Source of the DNA: Microvelia longipes
Taxonomy: Eukaryota; Arthropoda; Insecta; Hemiptera; Veliidae
Assembly (NCBI GenBank): GCA_018340805.1
Contig: JACMZG010000008.1
Location: 74,580,249 to 74,644,248, forward strand
DNA length: 64,000 nt
Direction: 5' to 3'
The notes under the pieces are model-generated. The model was given only the letters and a program-made list of their open reading frames with translations. It was not told where the DNA came from and did no database searches. The translations under genes were made by a program, and so were the position numbers. Below, piece by piece: positions 11,545-58,369 of the stretch. Each line of letters opens with the position of its first letter. Position 1 is the stretch's first letter.

Positions 11545-13121
11545 CGTAGAGCTGAGTGGTGTGGTGGTTGAGGGGGTGTGAGTTGTGGTGGCTGGGTGAT
11601 GGGGGCGTGTGGGGGGGCGGCGTGCTGGGGGGTTGGGTGCTGTTGGGTGTGTGGGTGGGCGCTGTGTTGGGGTGTTTGTGGGCTGGTGCTGCTGGGCTGG
11701 GGGCTGGGGGGTAGCGGGGTGTGCGGGGGGTGTGCTGATGGGTGGTGTGTGGTGGGCGGCGGTGTGTGGGGGGTGGGTGGGTAGGGGCATGCTGGCGTGG
11801 GGGAGAGGTGTGCTTGCGGGGGCTGAGGGTGGTGGGTCTTGTGGGTGTTGGGGCTGGGGTTGTGTGGGGGTGGGGTGTGGGCTGTGTGGTGATGGTGGCT
11901 GGGTGTGGTCGGTGCTGGCGACCCTGTGTGTGTGTGGCTTGGTGGGTGGTGTGTGTGTGGAGGGTGTGCTGGGGTGTGGGGGTGCTGTTGTTGTGGGGTG
12001 GTGGGGATGTGGTGGTGTGTGTCTGGGTGTGGGGTGGCTGCTGGTGTGTGGTGGGGGGCTGGTGGCTGGGTGGGGTGGGGTGTGGTTGAGTGGTGTGGGG
12101 GTTGATGTTGGTGGGTGGGTGGGGGCTGGATGTGGTGTGTGGGGGTGGGGGTGACTGCTGGCTGTTGCTGGTGGGGGTTGATTGTGTGTGGTGTGGGTGT
12201 GGGTGGGGGGGTTGGTGTGGCTGGCGCGTGGTGGTGGGGGGGGGCCTGTGGGGTGGGTTGTGTGGATTGTCTGTGTGGGGGTTGGTTTGGGGGTGTGTGG
12301 GGGGTGCTGGGTGTGTGGTTTTGGTGGATGTGTTGGTGGGTGCTGTGGTGTTGCTTTGTGGGTGTGGTGGGTGGGTGCTGGGGGGTGCGGGGTGTGCTGT
12401 GTGTGCGGGGCTGGGTGGGGTTGTGGGAGGGGCTGGCTTGTTGGGGTCGTGGGGGTGTGATGTGGTGGGGTGGGGCTGTGAGTGGGTTGGCTGGTTGCTG
12501 GGAGGATGGGTGGTGTGTTGTGTGGGGGCCTGGTGCTGGAGTGTGGGTGGTGGCTGGGGGGGGGTGCGGTGGGTTGGCTGGGTCTGTGTGGGTGGGGATG
12601 GTGGGTGCGGGCTGTGACTGTGGTGGTGGATGCCTCTGGGGGGTGTGGGGGTGGTGTGCTGGCTGGTGCTGTGGTGTGTGGGGTTGTGCCTGTGGTTGTT
12701 GAGGTGTGATGGTTGCTGGTGTGCTGGGCTAGTGTGGGTGGGGAATGGTGGTGCCTGTGGGTGTGCTGTGGGGGTTGTTGTGAGGTGTGGGGGGTGGTGC
12801 TACGTGTGCTGGTGGGCTGGTTGGCTGGACTGGCGTGTGGGGGCTGAGTGGCTGGGGTGTGGGGACTGTGGGCTTGTGTGTGATGGGTGTGGGGGTGCTG
12901 GTCTGGCGGTGTGTTGAGTGGCTGTGATGTGGGTGTTCTTGGGGTGTGGTATGTGTCTGCTGGGGGTGGGGTGGGTTGGTGGTTGAGTGTGGTGGTGCTG
13001 GTGTGGTGTGTGGGCTGAGTGGGTGTGGGTTTGGTGGCGGTGTGTGTGTGTGCTGGGTTGTGGTGTGTGGTTGGTGTGGGCTGATGGTGTGCTGGTGTGG
13101 GTGGGGCTGGGTGTGGGGGTG
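11545..13121. other. Extreme G/T-rich low-complexity block beside assembly gap
   Basis: About 1.58 kb made almost wholly of G and T (with some C in GCTG and very little A), in a genome that is otherwise strongly AT-rich. No fixed period is visible. The long Gly/Val/Trp/Cys open frames are composition artefacts. The abrupt start and direct contact with the N run make a low-quality read or assembly artefact the simplest reading; a real G-rich satellite able to form quadruplexes is the alternative. Confidence 0.8.
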
Positions 13122-14000
13122 NNNNNNNNNNNNNNNNNNNNNNNNNNNNNNNNNNNNNNNNNNNNNNNNNNNNNNNNNNNNNNNNNNNNNNNNNNNNNNN
13201 NNNNNNNNNNNNNNNNNNNNNNNNNNNNNNNNNNNNNNNNNNNNNNNNNNNNNNNNNNNNNNNNNNNNNNNNNNNNNNNNNNNNNNNNNNNNNNNNNNNN
13301 NNNNNNNNNNNNNNNNNNNNNNNNNNNNNNNNNNNNNNNNNNNNNNNNNNNNNNNNNNNNNNNNNNNNNNNNNNNNNNNNNNNNNNNNNNNNNNNNNNNN
13401 NNNNNNNNNNNNNNNNNNNNNNNNNNNNNNNNNNNNNNNNNNNNNNNNNNNNNNNNNNNNNNNNNNNNNNNNNNNNNNNNNNNNNNNNNNNNNNNNNNNN
13501 NNNNNNNNNNNNNNNNNNNNNNNNNNNNNNNNNNNNNNNNNNNNNNNNNNNNNNNNNNNNNNNNNNNNNNNNNNNNNNNNNNNNNNNNNNNNNNNNNNNN
13601 NNNNNNNNNNNNNNNNNNNNNNNNNNNNNNNNNNNNNNNNNNNNNNNNNNNNNNNNNNNNNNNNNNNNNNNNNNNNNNNNNNNNNNNNNNNNNNNNNNNN
13701 NNNNNNNNNNNNNNNNNNNNNNNNNNNNNNNNNNNNNNNNNNNNNNNNNNNNNNNNNNNNNNNNNNNNNNNNNNNNNNNNNNNNNNNNNNNNNNNNNNNN
13801 NNNNNNNNNNNNNNNNNNNNNNNNNNNNNNNNNNNNNNNNNNNNNNNNNNNNNNNNNNNNNNNNNNNNNNNNNNNNNNNNNNNNNNNNNNNNNNNNNNNN
13901 NNNNNNNNNNNNNNNNNNNNNNNNNNNNNNNNNNNNNNNNNNNNNNNNNNNNNNNNNNNNNNNNNNNNNNNNNNNNNNNNNNNNNNNNNNNNNNNNNNNN
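13122..14000. other. Assembly gap (879 N)
   Basis: An unbroken run of N. It may hide the first coding exon of gelsolin, whose domain G1 starts abruptly at 15281. Confidence 1.
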
Positions 14001-15280
14001 ACGTGATTTGTTTACATTATGTTATATATGTCAATCAATAAAATTAGAACTAATACTGATTATAAAAATTAACATCGTATTTTAGTTAACCATAGATAGT
14101 AGTATATTTTTTTAACATTCAGGCCAATAGTCTTCATTGCTAGCAGGGCTACAAATATTGCTTGTACCAGGCAATTTATGCAGGGTATGTAAATAAATTT
14201 AAAAAATCCACACTTTACATCTTATAATCAATATACACTTACATCTTACATCGCAATATTATAATAAAAGCATCTAATCAACATCATTTAGTAATGTAAT
14301 TTACAAATATTTTTTTTATCAAATTATTATATTTCTTTTATATTTTTTATATAACTAAATGAACTCGGTTAAGTTAGCCAGTTCGGCGAACTCTCCTTAG
14401 TTTTCGATGCCGGTTTGCGCGAACCTGCATGCCATCACTGGCGTCTGACTTATTTACTTGTATATTTCGAGGATAGCTGTTTAACTCTCTAGCGTGAAAA
14501 CACACTGACCTACGATTGTAAAATACACATACGGATAGATAACTTACTAAAAACTACTCAGGAGGTCCTAAAACTGTTTGGAATACATAATTTAGTGGAA
14601 ATCCCAGTTTCGGATATTTAGCAGGAAATACAATAATTTTCTTATATACCTATGATTTAAATGAAGAAATGTAAAAAGAAAAAATGAAAAAGTATATCTT
14701 TTACTTTAAACTACAAACAATATATACTTACATATATATAGAAACGAACTAGTTTCAAATGTTAGGTGTTATATAATGCTTCCTCATCCATATAAGAGAT
14801 AAGAAAATAAACTGTTAAGCGGTAAAATAAATATTTTTATTATTGTAGCTTGGTATAGTGGACAATTTGCCGTGTTTGAAATCCTAAATAAAACAGCCAC
14901 CTGGAGCAAACGTTGATTCGTAAATGTAGACGCAAGTGTATCGCTATACTTCTTATGTATTCTTACATTTGTGACCAAAAAACACGTTTGTTTAACTTCA
15001 AAAGACGTTCTGTCCGAAATGTTCTAAAGAAATCTAATTATGTTTTAATGAAACTAAATTCTATTAGGATTGGTGAGCATTTCCAACGAATAAGTATAAT
15101 AAATGAATAAAAATAATTTTAACCGCATTGTCAGTGCGTTACAGTCGGTTAACCAGCAGACATATTTCTGCTCTCCTCTGTTGACATGTTTAAAAATACA
15201 AGAAACATAGTTTATATAATCTTGATAATAAAAAGTAAAATATTTTGATTTTATCTAAATTTGATTTATTTTTTTTCTAG
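14001..15280. other. Sequence 5' of the first visible gelsolin exon
   Basis: AT-rich sequence just upstream of the first recognised exon, ending in a good acceptor (polypyrimidine run and TAG at 15278-15280). I searched for an exon coding for the missing G1 start (expected to end in a Trp-Arg-Ile-Glu-like motif in phase 0) and found none. No promoter can be supported. Confidence 0.6.
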
Positions 15281-50271
<34,991 letters not shown>

Positions 50272-50600
50272 TTGAAGTAGCTGAACAAGTGAGGCTTCCT
50301 ACGTATCTTTTATTTAATTCATTTATTTATTTATTAACGGCAAACACCATTTTACAATACTTGTATTAAAAATGGTTAAAAAGTGGTTTTTACGAAGTAG
50401 CTGAATTAGTGTGGTTTCTCACGTGTATTTTTACGAAGTAGCTGAAATAGTGAGGTTTCTTACGTTTATTTTTACGAAGTAGCTGAAATAGTGAGGTTTC
50501 TCACGTGTATTTTTACAAAGTAGCTGAACTAATGGGACTTATCACGTATCTTTTTACGTGCATTTCGATCCAAATAAAGCCAAATTATGGCTGAGTAGAT
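50272..50600 (+). other. Gelsolin 3' UTR with ~41-bp tandem repeat
   Basis: A unit like GAAGTAGCTGAA(C/A)(A/T)AGTGAGG + TTTCTCACGTGTATTTTTAC appears once 4 bp after the stop, and then four times in tandem at 50392-50545. The likely poly(A) signal follows at 50573. Confidence 0.7.
50573..50578 (+). terminator. Gel: AATAAA polyadenylation signal for gelsolin
   Basis: First perfect AATAAA after the stop (302 bp downstream), within CCAAATAAAGCC, a less AT-biased setting than most such hexamers here. Confidence 0.6.
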
Positions 50601-51121
50601 CAAAGCCATTCTCAAAGTATTTTTCCTATATGTATTGTATTTATGTTCAACATTGATAACTTTTTTAATTATATTTTTCATCAGTCATTACTTATTAAAT
50701 TACTTAATACTTTTGATGTTTTTCCATTTGCAAAAGTCGCAAGAAGTTGCTTGTGTCAAAATATGAAGCGATTAATAACGTCACATGAAGTTCCTCTTAT
50801 TATATTATTATTATATTGTGTTTTTAAACCGTCCAATAGTTATTGGCTTATTGTATATAGATATTATTTTAAAAATAAAAAAAAATATTATGTATTTAAA
50901 TGACACTATAAGGAATATATATAAAAAATCATTCCTTACTCCAAATATGAAACAATATTTCGCCCCCTAGTCATTAGGGCATATTCATGTCTAAAACATA
51001 GAAAATAATGAAGAACAAATATAAAATTAGTTTTAAATAAGAAGGTAAATACTAATTTAACAAAAAAATAATTGTAGTCAAACTAGTTTCACTCGTCCCT
51101 AGACTGTATAAATACACACAC

Positions 51122-51125
<4 letters not shown>

Positions 51126-51177
<52 letters not shown>

Positions 51178-51204
51178 TATATATATATATTATATATATA
51201 TATA
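51126..51204. repeat. (TA)n microsatellite
   Basis: About 80 bp of TA directly abutting the 3' end of the Penelope-like element. Penelope-like elements that lack an AP endonuclease are known to insert often at telomeric or AT-rich sites, so this may be the target. Confidence 0.92.
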
Positions 51205-51254
51205 GTTGCTCTCAAATCTCAGGAGTCGGTCCAAATGAAACACTAACAATTACT

Positions 51255-51302
51255 TTCTTCCCAACGTTTCGAATTATATTTAAATTCTTTATCAAGGGTC
51301 TA
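51255..51302 (-). ncRNA. Degenerate hammerhead-like motif at PLE 3' end
   Basis: Minus strand: CCTTGATAAA, perfect stem GAATT-TAAATAT-AATTC, then GAAACGTTGGG. It has the layout CTGATGA-stemII-GAAA of hammerhead ribozymes reported in Penelope-like elements, but two core bases differ, so it is most likely inactive. Confidence 0.45.
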
Positions 51303-51568
51303 CAACAAACAATAACAAAACCTAATTAGAAAAAGCAAAATAATAAAAAAGAAAATTAAATTAAAAGTACAGAAAGCTACAATAAATAAATCTAACTTAC
51401 AGAAATAAAAAACTACTGCAACATTAAAATAGAAATTTACAAAACAGGCTATTGAAACTAAAACTAAACATTGCACAAAATAATGATAATCTACTACACA
51501 TAGTAGCAAAAATAAAGAATATAAATAAATATATAACAAACTAGCAACAAGAAATTAATAAATAAAAG

Positions 51569-52249
51569 TCAAGGATGTTGAATAAAGGGGATGACGCACT
51601 AAGTCGAATTGCCATTCAACAAAGTGACCCCATCGAAAATCAAAACATAGAGAAGAATTCAACACAAAACACACGTCAAAAACTAACTGCACATGCTTGG
51701 TACGCACAGCGCAGGTCTTAAAATTTAGAGGCAAACTTAACTCTCAATGGGTTTCCCAATGTTTTGTTTGCGAAGGTTATAAACAAATAGAAAAAAGTTC
51801 ATACTTTTTTACTGGTTTTTTGTTAATATTAATTAAAATTAAGAACATTACAACCAAAATTGAATCTTGAAAACTAGCAAAACATTTTACTAGGCTAAAA
51901 AAAGGACAAAATATTAACACATTTAACTTACTCTCTAAGAAAAATAAACGGTAAAGCTTCAATTACTCTCACTAAAGTGGCTACCTAGAGTCCAAAATGT
52001 AAAATATAAGCACAAATGACTTGACAAGCACCAAATGTAACAGTAGTAACGAAAGCACAGAAGAAAGTTGAGAAGCAAACTCAACAACCAAGAATTGTAT
52101 AACAACTTAGTAACATAACCTGCGTTTGACGCCTTTTTTAATTATAACCTAAGGGAAGGTAAGTTTGCTTCTATTTCTCTATCTCATACAACTTCCATGG
52201 GGTCAGAAATGTTCCTTAATGCGTCATCCCCTTTATTCAACATCCTTGA
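51569..52249. mobile_element. 6-bp-TSD MITE (family B), longest copy
   Basis: 681 bp. Ends TCAAGGATGTTGAATAAAGG and CCTTTATTCAACATCCTTGA belong to a perfect 30-bp inverted repeat, and TAAAAG is duplicated directly outside (51563-51568, 52250-52255). It is longer than the 510-bp copy at 29387-29896 through an extra A/T-rich inner block (about 51780-51960). Confidence 0.92.
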
Positions 52250-52469
52250 TAAAAGTAAACAAATTAAAACCAAGCAGAAGGCTACAGTTTAAAAACACTA
52301 AATTATAACCGCACAACACAATAACAGCAACTCATGGCATATGAAAAGTTTTGCACATATGAATAATTCCCGAATATACGGTACTTAGATTATTAATATC
52401 ACTGCGGAAATTCATAGAATTAGGGTCCTGTTTAATAAACAACATTTCTTTAGTTTTCCGCCTATCCTT

Positions 52470-52740
52470 ATCCGACTAATGAGTTACGATGGTAAAGTTG
52501 TCGTAGTCCATTGAGTGGTTATTTTTCACACAATGACCTGCTAGTGCAGTAATCTTCACATCTTTCACCTAATTTATGTATGTAATAATTAATAATTTAT
52601 GTATCTAATTTATTATATTAATAATGTATTTATGTTTATAAATCCTATCAGGCATGAAATTACTAGTTTCTCCAAAATAACATAAATCACAGTCCTTACA
52701 ATTGATCGCATATACTACATTAGCTTCTAAATGCCGAGGA
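52470..52740 (-). pseudogene. GIY-YIG endonuclease domain of the Penelope-like element
   Basis: The minus-strand translation contains RHLEANVVYAINCKDCDLC and YFGETSN, matching the start of PLE endonucleases (VVYxIxCxxCxxxYIGET), with Phe in place of the usual Ile. About 90 bp on it reads ITALAGHCVKNNHSMDYDNF, the usual His-containing later motif. A gap and stops (around 52570-52640, an AT-rich insertion) break the domain. Confidence 0.8.
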
Positions 52741-53128
52741 ACCTTGTCTTTCAATTAGTAAATAAGTTCTTGACTCTAAACTGATTATAGAAGGCCAAAG
52801 AAACCTGAGGAATTTTCTCTTTGAGAAGTTTCTGAATATTATAAGATAACCCCTCTACAAATGGAAATCGAAAAAACTTATTAGGCAAGACAGGGTCAAT
52901 GAAGTTAGCATCATGTAGATTATTAATATACTTGTTCCAATGAAAAATAATAATATGTTTTGGATAGTTATTTTTTTGGAGTAAATTAATAACTCTATTC
53001 TTATTTTCATTTAAAAAACATGGACTACTAACTTCTATTACTTTTTTAACTACGTTAGTAACGCAATTAATTTTTTGATGAAAGTGTGCGAAGAGTTGTA
53101 ATTTAGAATTCTACCTGCACTAGTAGGC

Positions 53129-54728
53129 TTATGATATAATATATATAATATGATATAATAGTATATCACCATTTTCACCTATGATAACTTTTAGGTCTAA
53201 AAATGGGAGAACACCATCATTTTCCAATTCCATTGTGAACACTAATCTCTGGCGGAAACTATTAAATACATCTAGAATTTCCTGTTCACAACCTTTCTTT
53301 ATTATCAAAAATAAATCATCCACATAAAGTTTGATGAAAATTATTTTTAAACCCAAATTGGCTAAACATACCTCCAATAACTTGAGCATAACTATATTTG
53401 CCAGCACAGGTGAAATAGGTGAACCCATCGGTAAGCCAAAAATTATTCTATAAACAACACCATTAAACATAAAATACCAGGCATCACAAATCAATTCTAG
53501 GATATCAAAAAACAATTGAAAAGTTATTTCTGAAGATGGTCCAAATTTATACCATTGCTGCTTAATAAGTTCAATAGCCAGATCAATAGGTATGTTAGGG
53601 AATAATGACTTAACTCAAGAGAGAGCATAGTAACACTATCATCCAAAATTTGATAACAGAAAGTGCCTCCTTGAAATCAATTGTGTTTTTAATATTGAAA
53701 TCACTAACCACCAAAATATCTAAAAATTTAAGAATATACTGAGACAAGTCATATGTAGGACTATTAAGAAAAGAAACTACCGGTCTAAATGACAAATCAG
53801 CTTTATGGAGTTTCAGTAGACCATATATACGAGGAGCAATACCATTAGGTGATTTTAATTTTAAACTAAAATGATAATTTATAACTCCTAAAGTAAGTAA
53901 ATCATCTACTTTAACTCTGACCTTATCACGATACAAAGACGAAAGGTCCCTTCCAAGTTTTTTGTAAGTTTTCTTGTCCTGTACAACCGCTAACATACCT
54001 TTGTTGTAATCACCACGATACATGATAACAGTATTTCCTCCTTTATCACTATTAGAAAGAATAACATCTGAATTTTCTTTTAATAACTTCTTAGTTTTGT
54101 AGTAACAATTCTTAACTTTAATGTCTTGTTTGCTAATACGGTGAGGAGTATTATCTAATTTTTTTTGACATGGTTTCTTATTATGTTAACGCAACTAGGC
54201 CTTATAACATCAACCTCTTCCGGCTCAGTACATGAAAAGATTTTCTCCAGATCAGTAATTAAGTCAAAGGCTGGTATTTCTTTTTTATTGCTAATTTCAA
54301 GAGCAAATTTTGCCCCTAAAGAAAGTAAGTGTAAGCTGTCCTTAGGAAAATCAACAGTAGTAAGATTAGTAACAGCTAAATCACCACAATAATTAAACAG
54401 CCCCACTCCTTGCCCATCTTGAAGGCTTTTAAGTTTTTTTATCAAGAACATATTTGCTCTGAAAGAAATGTTTTTCTCTTAAATTATTCATGCATTGAAT
54501 GTAAGTCCGAAAAACATTGTCTGACAGTACAGTCCTAACATTTTCTTTACTAGTATTTAACTTATTAGTCAACATATCAATTTGCCAAATTGTTGCCTTA
54601 ATCTCTATGCTTAAAACACCCATTTTAAATCTTTTCAACCCACCAATCATTTCCTTATGGAACGGACTATCACCAACTGCCAGTTCATGAACATTAGATA
54701 CATAATTATTAATATGAGTAGGTATCAA
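53129..54728 (-). pseudogene. Penelope-type reverse transcriptase, frameshifted
   Basis: Open pieces at 54429-54728, 54155-54451, 53610-54023 and 53129-53515 belong to one protein. Between the second and third pieces a slip in an A8 run separates HVKK from LDNTPHRISKQDIK; before the fourth, FPNIPIDLAIELIKQQW continues in another frame. YVDDLF at 53326-53309 is the catalytic motif. The motif that should hold the first catalytic Asp (near 53625) is disrupted. It cannot make an active enzyme as it stands. Confidence 0.88.
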
Positions 54729-54822
54729 ACCTTGCCTACGTAGGCAAGGTTACTAATACTGTTACTAATCTTACTACTGTTAATTTTCCTAAGGACAGCT
54801 TGCACTTACTTTCTTTAGGGGA
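54728..54822. repeat. Palindrome and inverted duplication at the PLE 5' end
   Basis: A perfect 24-bp palindrome centred on TACGTA (54728-54751) is followed by 54759-54822, which is the inverted copy (two mismatches in about 63 bp) of 54313-54375 inside the element. Penelope-like elements often show such inverted or tandem partial copies at their 5' end. Confidence 0.8.
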
Positions 54823-54839
54823 AACGAATGACGTCATAT

Positions 54840-56300
54840 GCAATTCATAAACTAGAGGGTTCTAAGAATTAGGATGATTCCTTACCAAGATTCAATCAAA
54901 TCCGAAAAACCGTTTGGAACAAAAATCTCGTCTACACACACACACACACACACACAAGTAGTTATGTCTTACAATAAGATTATCAGTACCAAGTTTTAAA
55001 TATTTACAAGTTTAACTCGTGTGTGTCAGATACTCTGAGATGCCTAAAACTATTGGACGGATTTTATTACAATCATATCATGTTAGTATTTAGTTTGTAT
55101 CGCTTAAATTTACCACCAGCTTTAATATAAGTTAGTAAATTATTAAAATTATTTTATATGTTATAAATTATATAGTAAATAATTTACTAAACCAAATATT
55201 TTTTATAAATTTCCTTATACGTAAACCAAACTTGGCCAGAGTGCAGCACTGTTTGCTTGTAACATTGATACAAGTAGGGTGATGCTCGAGAGGATGAAGT
55301 CGATTTTATCTAATTTTTAAAATTTATTGAATTTTATTTATAAATATTTTATAGATTTTTTAATGAAACATTTATTATTTAATGACTTTAATGTGAAAAC
55401 TCGTTATTGAAAGTGCATTAAAACAAATTCTTATGTGGAGGTCCGCAAGCCGGGCGAATTTTCTTTGATTCGCGCATTTTCTTGCTTATCAATCTAATTT
55501 TTCTGTATATATTTAATACCTTGACAGTACAGTCAAGTTATTAAATTTTGTTATTTAATCATTTCGAATTGTTGAAAGAAAATGCGCGTAATAATCCTAT
55601 ATAGAAAATACACTGAAGGACTCAGCATTATTTGCATTAATTTGAAGCTCAGTTCACGCTAATTTTAAGCGCATTTTCTTTTAAAAAAATCGAAAAAATA
55701 AATAATAAGATGTGACGCTACTGTACAGGATTTATTTATTTATAAAATTTACGGACTAATGTCCTTTTACAAAGTTACAGAATAATTGTGTTTTCATATA
55801 AATATTAAAGTTTAAAAAAAATTTAAATGTGAATAAAAAATATTGAAATATTAAAATAAAAAAAAATAAAACCAAGTACAAATTAAAAAAAGAACAAAAT
55901 TTAAAGTAAATTCTAAATATACTTTATCATTGAAATAAAATAATAAAAAAGTAAAAAGCAATATAAAAACAGGAACAAAAGAGAGAACAGCTTAACCAAT
56001 AATAAACACTTTTAGTTATTGAAAATTAAACAAAGATCACAGCGTTTATATTTTTAAACATTTTATGAAAATTATACCTTTAAAATAATTAATACAATTT
56101 TTAAAATTGTTAAAGACTCTTTTAAATAATTTTAATCTTGGAATTGAAGAAATAATTGTTTTATATATGGCGTACAAGGTGAACCGACCTGCCACTAGTG
56201 GAGAAAGGGTGAACTTAAGGCAGGTCCATCTAAACCAGCTTATTCAGGGGGAGTTAGACCACTGTGTCCTGCGCCCCACCCCTACTGCATGAATTTCTAC
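54840..56300. other. Intergenic repeat-derived sequence
   Basis: It contains a (CA)n run near 54936-54955, a family-E copy at about 55430-55695 (AGGTCCGCAAGCCGGGCG, GAAAATGCGCG), and A-rich sequence at 55730-56100. No gene is supported. Confidence 0.6.
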
Positions 56301-56301
56301 A

Positions 56302-57140
56302 TCACTTTAGAACGTACATATTTACGATCGAAAACACCATATAAATAAAACCCATGTAATGTTACCAGTGTTACCAATAAAGTTAAATTAAAAAAATCTA
56401 AATACTAAAAGGGTCATGCGCAGTTATTCCAATTTTACATAAAGATATTATTACTAGAGGGGCCCTATAGGTTAAATTTTGAAACATCTAAAAAGTAACC
56501 TGACCACCTTAGGTTATAAATATAATCAAATAATCAGTACAAAATTACAATATAACTTATGTAGTAAAACATAAGAATACAAATAAAAACACAAGCAATG
56601 TGCGGGAAACCGAAATTAATTTATTAATTATAAACTTATCTTACTTCTGAAGAAGGTTTCAGTGAGGTTACACAGAGCCCCTAAGAGCCCCAAAACGATG
56701 TTTCAGGCCTCTTAATGTAGTAAGATAGGCTATACCCCCTCTAGTATATATCTCTATGCAATTTTAGCTATTTTTATTTATTGAGCCAGCTATCAGCTGA
56801 TCACACATGTCAGAATTTTTTCACACAGGTTAGTATAGGAGTTTCCCTACTTGTACCAAAATTACACTATAATTGAAGAGGAGGATTTGTATTAAAGGAT
56901 TTTATTTAATTGTCAAGCGTAACAAGATGCCAATTCATATCACGTGCCAAATCTCGTCCTATTGTCACTGATAGCTCAATTTTTATTGAATGAATTAAAT
57001 TAGAACGTACATATTTACGTACGAAAACACGATAAAAATAAAACTCACCTAATGTTACCAGTGTTACCAATAAAATTAAATTAAAAAACCTATATCCTAA
57101 AATGGTCATGCGCAGTTATTCCAATTTTACATAGAGATAT
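56302..57140. repeat. ~140-bp direct duplication bracketing a family-A MITE
   Basis: TAGAACGTACATATTTACG ... GGTCATGCGCAGTTATTCCA occurs at 56310-56437 and again at about 57000-57119, about 90 percent alike. The first copy runs into a full MITE (56438-56758); the second runs into only about 20 bp of the same MITE end, CATAGAGATATTAATACT. The duplication therefore appears to have included the MITE junction. Confidence 0.82.
56438..56758. mobile_element. 8-bp-TSD MITE (family A), full copy
   Basis: 321 bp, ends CATAAAGATATTATTACTAG and CTAGTATATATCTCTATG. The perfect 8-bp duplication CAATTTTA lies at 56430-56437 and 56759-56766. All internal landmarks are intact. Confidence 0.93.
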
Positions 57141-57438
57141 TAATACTTATTTGTATTTTTTAAATCGAAAAATAATACAATTGAGTTGAAATTTAGTATC
57201 CCTTTACGTAATAAATAAGTATACCTATGTTTCTAGGTTGCTGGTCGTTGATTACCATTTTTTAATTACAGTAATATAGGATAGGGCACTTCTGGGAAAA
57301 TAATAAACCTCTTTACAGTCTTGCTATATTTCGCCCCCTTTAATCGGGGCAATGTCAATTCTACAGCATAAAAATAAGACAAACTTTTTTAAAAAACCTA
57401 AATTAAATCAACGTTTTAATGAAACTAGTCAACTATAT

Positions 57439-58229
57439 TAGTCCAAGAGCCAGGCCTAAAAATGTGACGCATTTATGCGTCACATTTATGAAAATATGAA
57501 GAATTTTCATATTTTGCGTCACGCAAAATATGAAGAAAAATCGTAGTCTGCCTATCCAGAGTAAAGCCCTTCATATGAATGCGCTGGCTCAAAATATTAT
57601 AAAATCGTAAAAATTCCAGTTTTCTTGCAATAAGTGGTTCCCTGTATGTCTTGAGCAAAACACGAAGCTTTTTTTAAAGCTAATATAATTTCCTATAAAA
57701 CGAGAGTTTTTTTGTCAAAATTAGATGACTACAACTAAAGTCATGACATTATTTAAATGGCCAACAAGTGCACAAAAAGCTAATATATTTTCCAAAGTAA
57801 TTTGCTGACTTTGCATAAAGTAACCATTTTTTAGTGTTTTTGAAAGAGTCATAACTTTGGTTGCAGTTATCCGATTTTAATGATTAAACACTTGTTTTAT
57901 AGAACATTTTATGACCTTTAGAAAATTTTCTCTTCGTGTTTTGCACAAGATCCACAGGGAACCACTTATTTCAAGAAAACTAAAATTTGTAAAATTTGTA
58001 TGATTTTATAAAATTTTGAGCATGCGCATTCATATGAAGGGCTCCACTCTAGAAAAACAGACTATGTTTTTTCATCATAATTTTAGTGGATAAAAGCAGA
58101 ACCCAGGTCAGGTCCCCGACACTGAGTTCCTTTTCCATTCCCACCCCACCTTAAGGTATATTTTCAGAAATATTTGGTTTGAAGTAGTACAAAATGAGTC
58201 ACATTTTTTCTGGTCCGGCTCTTGGACTA
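57439..58229. mobile_element. Family-D TIR element (~0.79 kb)
   Basis: Ends TAGTCCAAGAGCCAGGCC and GGTCCGGCTCTTGGACTA are inverted partners and match the outer ends at 34750-35179. Inner blocks with AAGTGGTTCCCTGTATG and ACAGGGAACCACTTATT are also inverted, giving a partial foldback. A GC-rich inner piece (58095-58155) looks foreign. No protein is encoded. Confidence 0.78.
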
Positions 58230-58369
58230 TATGCCATTATACTAAAATTAATATAAGAAATTATACTTACAAGAATTCAATGTTGTAATATTAATAATTG
58301 AAAAGTAATTATTTAGAGTATTAGAAGTAGAAGTTATAGTAGTAGAAGTAATTATTTAGAAATAGTATA

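Larger units (their letters stand above)
51210..54830 (-). mobile_element. Penelope-like retroelement, decayed, with nested MITE
   Basis: Reading on the minus strand from about 54730: N-terminal region (HKEMIGGLKRFKMG; LLSLGAKFALEISNK), an SDKGGNTVIMYRGDY motif, PRIYGLLKLHK, RT motifs FGLPMGSPISPVLANIVM and YVDDLF, then a GIY-YIG-type endonuclease, and a hammerhead-like end near 51255-51300. This order (RT then GIY-YIG) is diagnostic of Penelope-like elements. At least three frameshifts or stops break it. A family-B MITE (51569-52249) is inserted in its 3' part, so the MITE is younger. Confidence 0.88.

Noticed and set aside
11578..14085. Long plus-strand open frames rich in Gly, Val, Trp and Cys, some running through the gap
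   Set aside because: They come from G/T-only sequence and from N translated as unknown residues; no codon structure or domain.
14112..14187. Possible small upstream gelsolin exon after AACATTCAG
   Set aside because: One frame is open but the peptide shows none of the expected G1 start and would not end in the needed phase-0 motif.
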